64,000 nucleotides of DNA. Origin: Brevibacillus brevis. GTDB taxonomy: Bacteria > Bacillota > Bacilli > Brevibacillales > Brevibacillaceae. The stretch covers positions 1,561,501-1,625,500 of the forward strand of contig NZ_CP041767.1 of assembly GCF_022026395.1 (NCBI RefSeq), read 5' to 3'. Positions 60,860 to 64,000 of this stretch are shown piece by piece. The notes beneath the pieces were generated by a model. The model worked only from the letters and a program-made list of their open reading frames with translations. It had not been told where the DNA came from and made no database searches. Each line of letters opens with the position of its first letter. Within the stretch, counting starts at the first letter, position 1. A program made the position numbers and the translations under genes.

Positions 60860-62179
60860 ATGGGATTTCGTTCCTGGATTTCTGTGGCGCTCCAATTAAC
60901 GATGGCGACAGCATTGCTAGTAGGCTGTAGTCAGCCGGCGGCCACTTCTGACTCAGCTTCGCCGTCAGATGCGAATGGCGTCACGCTAAAAATGGTCGAG
61001 AGCATTACTAGCCCACAACGAACTGCGCTGTTAAAAGAAATGCTAGCCCAGTTTGAAGCGAAGAATCCGGGGATCAAAGTCGATCTGATTTCACCTCCAT
61101 TTGAAGGTGCAGATCAGAAGATCACACAGATGCTGATGGCAAAAGAAGAGCTGGACGTACTAGAGGTACGCGAATTCAATGCCAAGCAGTTTTCGATGAA
61201 CGGCTTTATTGAAAATTTGAAGCCCTACACAGACAAATGGCAAAATTACGATCAGCTGACTGACGTCGCCAAACGTCGAGCCACTTGGGTGGACAAAACT
61301 CCTTATTACATTCCGAATGGACTGTACCAGCGCGTTTTGTATTATCGGACAGATTGGTTTAAGGAAGCAGGGGTCGAAGTGCCGAAGACGTGGGATGAGC
61401 TGTTGGTCGCAGCCAAAAAGCTGACGGACCCTGCCAAAAACCGCTACGGGTACAGCTTCCGGGGAGGAGGGACCGGGTGGGATTACGCGCTGATCACAAT
61501 GTGGGCCTACAACGGGACAGAGGTCGACCCTGACTCTGCCTTTTTCATGAAGGATGGACGCACGCTCTTCTCCACGCCACAATCATTGCAAGCCATGCAG
61601 TATTACAAACAGCTTTACAAGGAAGCCTCTCCAAAAGATTCTGTGAGCTGGGGCTTTCAGGAGATGGTACAGGGCTTTGTAGCGGGTTCGACTGCCATGT
61701 TGATTCAAGACCCTGACGTCATTGATGGAGCCAAGGAGAAGATGCAGGAAGGGACGTGGGCGACTGCTCCGATTCCGCTTGGTCCTTCGGGTGTTGCCCA
61801 ACAAGTAGTCGGTGGACCGGGCTGGGGAATGACTTCGTACTCGAAGCACAAGGAAGAGGCGTGGAAGCTGATTGAATTCCTCTCTGATCCCGAACAGAGC
61901 ACTCATTTTGCGAAAAAGACTTCCACCATTCCTGTTGTGAAAAGTGCGGCAGAAGATGAATTTTACAAGACAGGTTACTTCCAGCCGTTTATTGAGATGA
62001 GCCAACAGCCGACGAAGTTCCTCGATGTTTCACGTCCTGTGGACTACAAAGGCTGGGGAGCTTGGCAAAGCACGGCGGATAAAGATATTCAGAGTTTTTT
62101 GCTCGATCAGCTCACCGCAGAGGACTTATTGAAAAAATGGGATCAATACTGGACAAAAGAAAAAGCCGAGCGAAAGTAG
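60860..62179 (+). CDS. Sugar ABC transporter substrate-binding lipoprotein
   Basis: A 439-residue extracellular solute-binding family 1 protein. The signal peptide ends LLVGC (C23). The fold is typical: TLKMVESITSPQRTALLKEMLAQFEAKNPGIKV (in blocks), then DVLEVREF and PYYIPNGLYQRVLYYRTDWFKEAGVEVPKTWDELL, again in blocks. These bind oligosaccharides or glycosides. The ATG follows GAGGGGGTTCG. Two permease genes follow, but no ATPase; such systems often share a MsmX-type ATPase encoded elsewhere. The sugar cannot be named. Confidence 0.93.
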   Translation: MGFRSWISVALQLTMATALLVGCSQPAATSDSASPSDANGVTLKMVESITSPQRTALLKEMLAQFEAKNPGIKVDLISPPFEGADQKITQMLMAKEELDVLEVREFNAKQFSMNGFIENLKPYTDKWQNYDQLTDVAKRRATWVDKTPYYIPNGLYQRVLYYRTDWFKEAGVEVPKTWDELLVAAKKLTDPAKNRYGYSFRGGGTGWDYALITMWAYNGTEVDPDSAFFMKDGRTLFSTPQSLQAMQYYKQLYKEASPKDSVSWGFQEMVQGFVAGSTAMLIQDPDVIDGAKEKMQEGTWATAPIPLGPSGVAQQVVGGPGWGMTSYSKHKEEAWKLIEFLSDPEQSTHFAKKTSTIPVVKSAAEDEFYKTGYFQPFIEMSQQPTKFLDVSRPVDYKGWGAWQSTADKDIQSFLLDQLTAEDLLKKWDQYWTKEKAERK

Positions 62180-62197
62180 ACGTGGGGGGATGGTAGC

Positions 62198-63148
62198 TTG
62201 GACACACAAAAACCCATCGTCATGATGACGAAGCAGGTTGTGCCGGAAGGGAAGAAATCGTTCCGAATCTCCAAAGAAGGTCGCTTTATATTTTTGTGCC
62301 TCTTGCCCGCCATTTTGTTTGTTTCCGTCTTTACGTATTATCCACTCGTGCGTGGAATCATCATGTCTTTTCAGAACTACACGCTTTTTGATTTGATGAA
62401 TATTCAGTTCATCGGGCTGGACAACTTTGTGAACGTACTGACAAGCCCGGACTTTCCGCGTGTTGCCATGAACAGCTTTTACTGGGTGTTTTTCTCCCTT
62501 GTCTTTCAATTGCTGTTTGGCTTCATGCTGGCCCTCTTGATGCGTAAAAAATTTCGCGGGAGAGGGATATACCAGGCGTTTGTCTTTTTCCCGTGGGCGA
62601 TGTCCGGCTTTCTGATTGGGCTGATTTGGCGATGGATGTTCAATGCCCAGTTTGGCGTTATTAACGATTTGCTCTTGAAAACGGGTCTGATCGATGCGCC
62701 GATCTCCTTTTTGGCGGATGGCACTTGGGCGATGGCTGCGGTCATTATCGCGAACATTTGGTATGGCGTCGCCTTTTTTGCCATCATGATTCTGGCTGCC
62801 CTGCAATCGATCCCGGAGGAGCTATACGAAGCGGCGGCGATGGATGGAGCGGGGCGGATTCAGCAATTTTGGCGGGTGACACTGCCGTATATCATGCCTA
62901 CGATGCTGGTGACGATCCTGTTGCGGGTCATTTGGATTCTCAATTTCCCGGACATTATTTACGCGATGACGAATGGAGCTCCTGCAGGCTCCACGCATAT
63001 ATTCGCTACCTACATGATCGATAAAGTCATCTTTGGACAAGACTACGGGCAAGCGTCGGCTGTGGGTGTCATCATCGTAGTGATTTTGATGTTGTTCACC
63101 ATCTTCTACGTGAAAGCGACCAAAGTAGAGAAGGGAGGGGACTTCTAA
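62198..63148 (+). CDS. Sugar ABC transporter permease (MalF/UgpA-like)
   Basis: A 316-residue permease with six helices and the EAA loop ELYEAAAMDGAGRIQQFWRV, then the ITLPYI-like VTLPYIMPTML. It begins with a TTG at 62198 behind GGGGGGATGG. It ends by overlapping the next permease by one base (TAATG). It is the MalF-type partner in the heterodimeric importer of the preceding binding protein. Confidence 0.93.
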   Translation: MDTQKPIVMMTKQVVPEGKKSFRISKEGRFIFLCLLPAILFVSVFTYYPLVRGIIMSFQNYTLFDLMNIQFIGLDNFVNVLTSPDFPRVAMNSFYWVFFSLVFQLLFGFMLALLMRKKFRGRGIYQAFVFFPWAMSGFLIGLIWRWMFNAQFGVINDLLLKTGLIDAPISFLADGTWAMAAVIIANIWYGVAFFAIMILAALQSIPEELYEAAAMDGAGRIQQFWRVTLPYIMPTMLVTILLRVIWILNFPDIIYAMTNGAPAGSTHIFATYMIDKVIFGQDYGQASAVGVIIVVILMLFTIFYVKATKVEKGGDF

Positions 63149-63981
63149 TGCACCGTGAACATCTAGGGTGGAGGACTGGCAGAGCAATTGTCTTGACCTT
63201 GTTTCTTGCGTTTGCGATTTTCCCGCTGTATTGGATTATCATTACGTCGCTCAAAGGTCAAAAGGAAATCTTTTCGCTCCCGATTCAATATTGGCCGGAG
63301 CAGGTGACGTTGATCAACTACTTGGAGATCTTTCAGATTTCCCACTTTCAGGTGTACATCTGGAACAGCTTTCTCGTTTCCTTGGTCGCTTCGGCTATGG
63401 TCGTGTTCATCTCGATGCTCGGCGGTTACGTGTTGGCCCGCTTTTCGTTTACAGGCAAGCGTCAGGTGATGTTCGGATTTCTCGTCACCCAAATGATTCC
63501 GATGTTCATAGGCATGGCGCCGTTGTACATGATGATGTCCAAGATGCACATCTTAAACAGCCTGTTTTCGTTGATGCTCATTTACACGGTCATGCTCATT
63601 CCGTTTTGTACGATCATCATGTCCGGCTTTTTCCAACGGATACCCAATGCCCTGGAGGAAGCGGCGATGATGGACGGCTGTTCCCGATTGAGCGCCCTGT
63701 TTCGCGTCATCGTCCCGATCATGCTCCCCGGAATTGCCGCCACATTTATTTTCGCCTTCGTTCAATGCTGGAACGAGCTGATTATGGCGGTTCTGTTCAT
63801 TGATGAAGAGCCAGTCAAAACGATTCCCGTCGCGATGAATGCCTTCATCAAAAAATACGATATCGAATGGGGAGCGATGTCGGCGGCTACGGTGCTGTCA
63901 GTCATCCCGACGATGCTGTTGTTTGCGTTTTGCCAAAAGTACTTGGTGGAAGGGCTCACACAGGGTGCTGTAAAAGGCTAG
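63148..63981 (+). CDS. Sugar ABC transporter permease (MalG/UgpE-like)
   Basis: A 277-residue permease with six helices; the EAA loop is ALEEAAMMDGCSRLSALFRV, followed by IVPIMLPGIAAT. The C-terminal TQGAVKG is the usual MalG-like ending. The ATG overlaps the upstream stop by one base, with GGGAGGGGAC upstream. It completes the membrane part of the sugar importer; genes for sugar use probably follow beyond the right edge. Confidence 0.94.
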   Translation: MHREHLGWRTGRAIVLTLFLAFAIFPLYWIIITSLKGQKEIFSLPIQYWPEQVTLINYLEIFQISHFQVYIWNSFLVSLVASAMVVFISMLGGYVLARFSFTGKRQVMFGFLVTQMIPMFIGMAPLYMMMSKMHILNSLFSLMLIYTVMLIPFCTIIMSGFFQRIPNALEEAAMMDGCSRLSALFRVIVPIMLPGIAATFIFAFVQCWNELIMAVLFIDEEPVKTIPVAMNAFIKKYDIEWGAMSAATVLSVIPTMLLFAFCQKYLVEGLTQGAVKG

Positions 63982-64000
63982 AGGTAGTCCCGCATGCCAG

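Overview
The window looks like chromosomal DNA of a Gram-positive, endospore-forming member of the Bacillales/Paenibacillaceae. Brevibacillus is the best guess, inferred from protein style, strong AGGAGG-type ribosome sites, frequent GTG/TTG starts, a T-box leader, a YheC/YheD protein and a YtvI-type protein. I saw no rRNA, tRNA, CRISPR array, transposase or phage module. Nearly every gene is intact; only hrpB is cut, by the left edge.

Layout: (1) 1-8.5 kb: 3' end of hrpB, a candidate structured RNA, bluB, then a two-component system followed by a MacA/MacB-like efflux set (adaptor, ATPase, permease). (2) 8.5-14.3 kb: an ORF-free stretch with two tandem terminators and probable small RNAs, a pair of nucleoside-hydrolase paralogues of which the first has lost its active-site acids, mscL with a zinc-ribbon tail, and small regulatory/hypothetical genes. 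(3) 14.3-23.4 kb: anmK, a complete five-gene peptide-type ABC importer, a serine hydrolase and murQ, read as one cell-wall (muropeptide) recovery operon. (4) 23.4-28.5 kb: glcD-glcF and convergent pucG (glycolate/glyoxylate), plus a YtvI-like membrane protein. (5) 28.8-34.1 kb: a dicarboxylate/glutamate symporter, a large palindromic repeat, and an NAD cluster (NrtR-like Nudix regulator, PARG-like hydrolase, PnuC, NadR).

(6) 34.1-40.8 kb: metabolic and hypothetical genes, an autoregulated Rrf2 repressor, a thioredoxin-like protein, an MFS exporter and a von Willebrand A lipoprotein. (7) 40.8-49.5 kb: a T-box controlled, long-form isoleucyl-tRNA synthetase, then a TetR-adaptor-RND pump locus with matching palindromes in front of the regulator and the pump genes. 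(8) 49.5-54.6 kb: an oxidoreductase, a TetR/DUF2306 divergent pair with a 23-base palindrome, and a solitary AT-richer gene whose N-terminus carries the LQ..IGNRA..QL motif common in proteins linked to extracellular contractile injection systems; it is the best candidate for a novel effector/toxin. (9) 54.6-64 kb: a LysR regulator divergent from an M19 dipeptidase and a DmpA-type peptidase, two hydrolases, a MarR/DoxX pair sharing an operator sequence, and a sugar ABC importer (binding protein and two permeases, no ATPase in view).

The most interesting items are the solitary toxin-like gene (52.0-53.6 kb), the catalytically dead/active nucleoside-hydrolase pair, the anmK-ABC-murQ operon, the PARG-containing NAD cluster, the two palindromic elements that share an arm sequence, and the unannotated structured RNAs at 1.4 and 8.55-8.76 kb.
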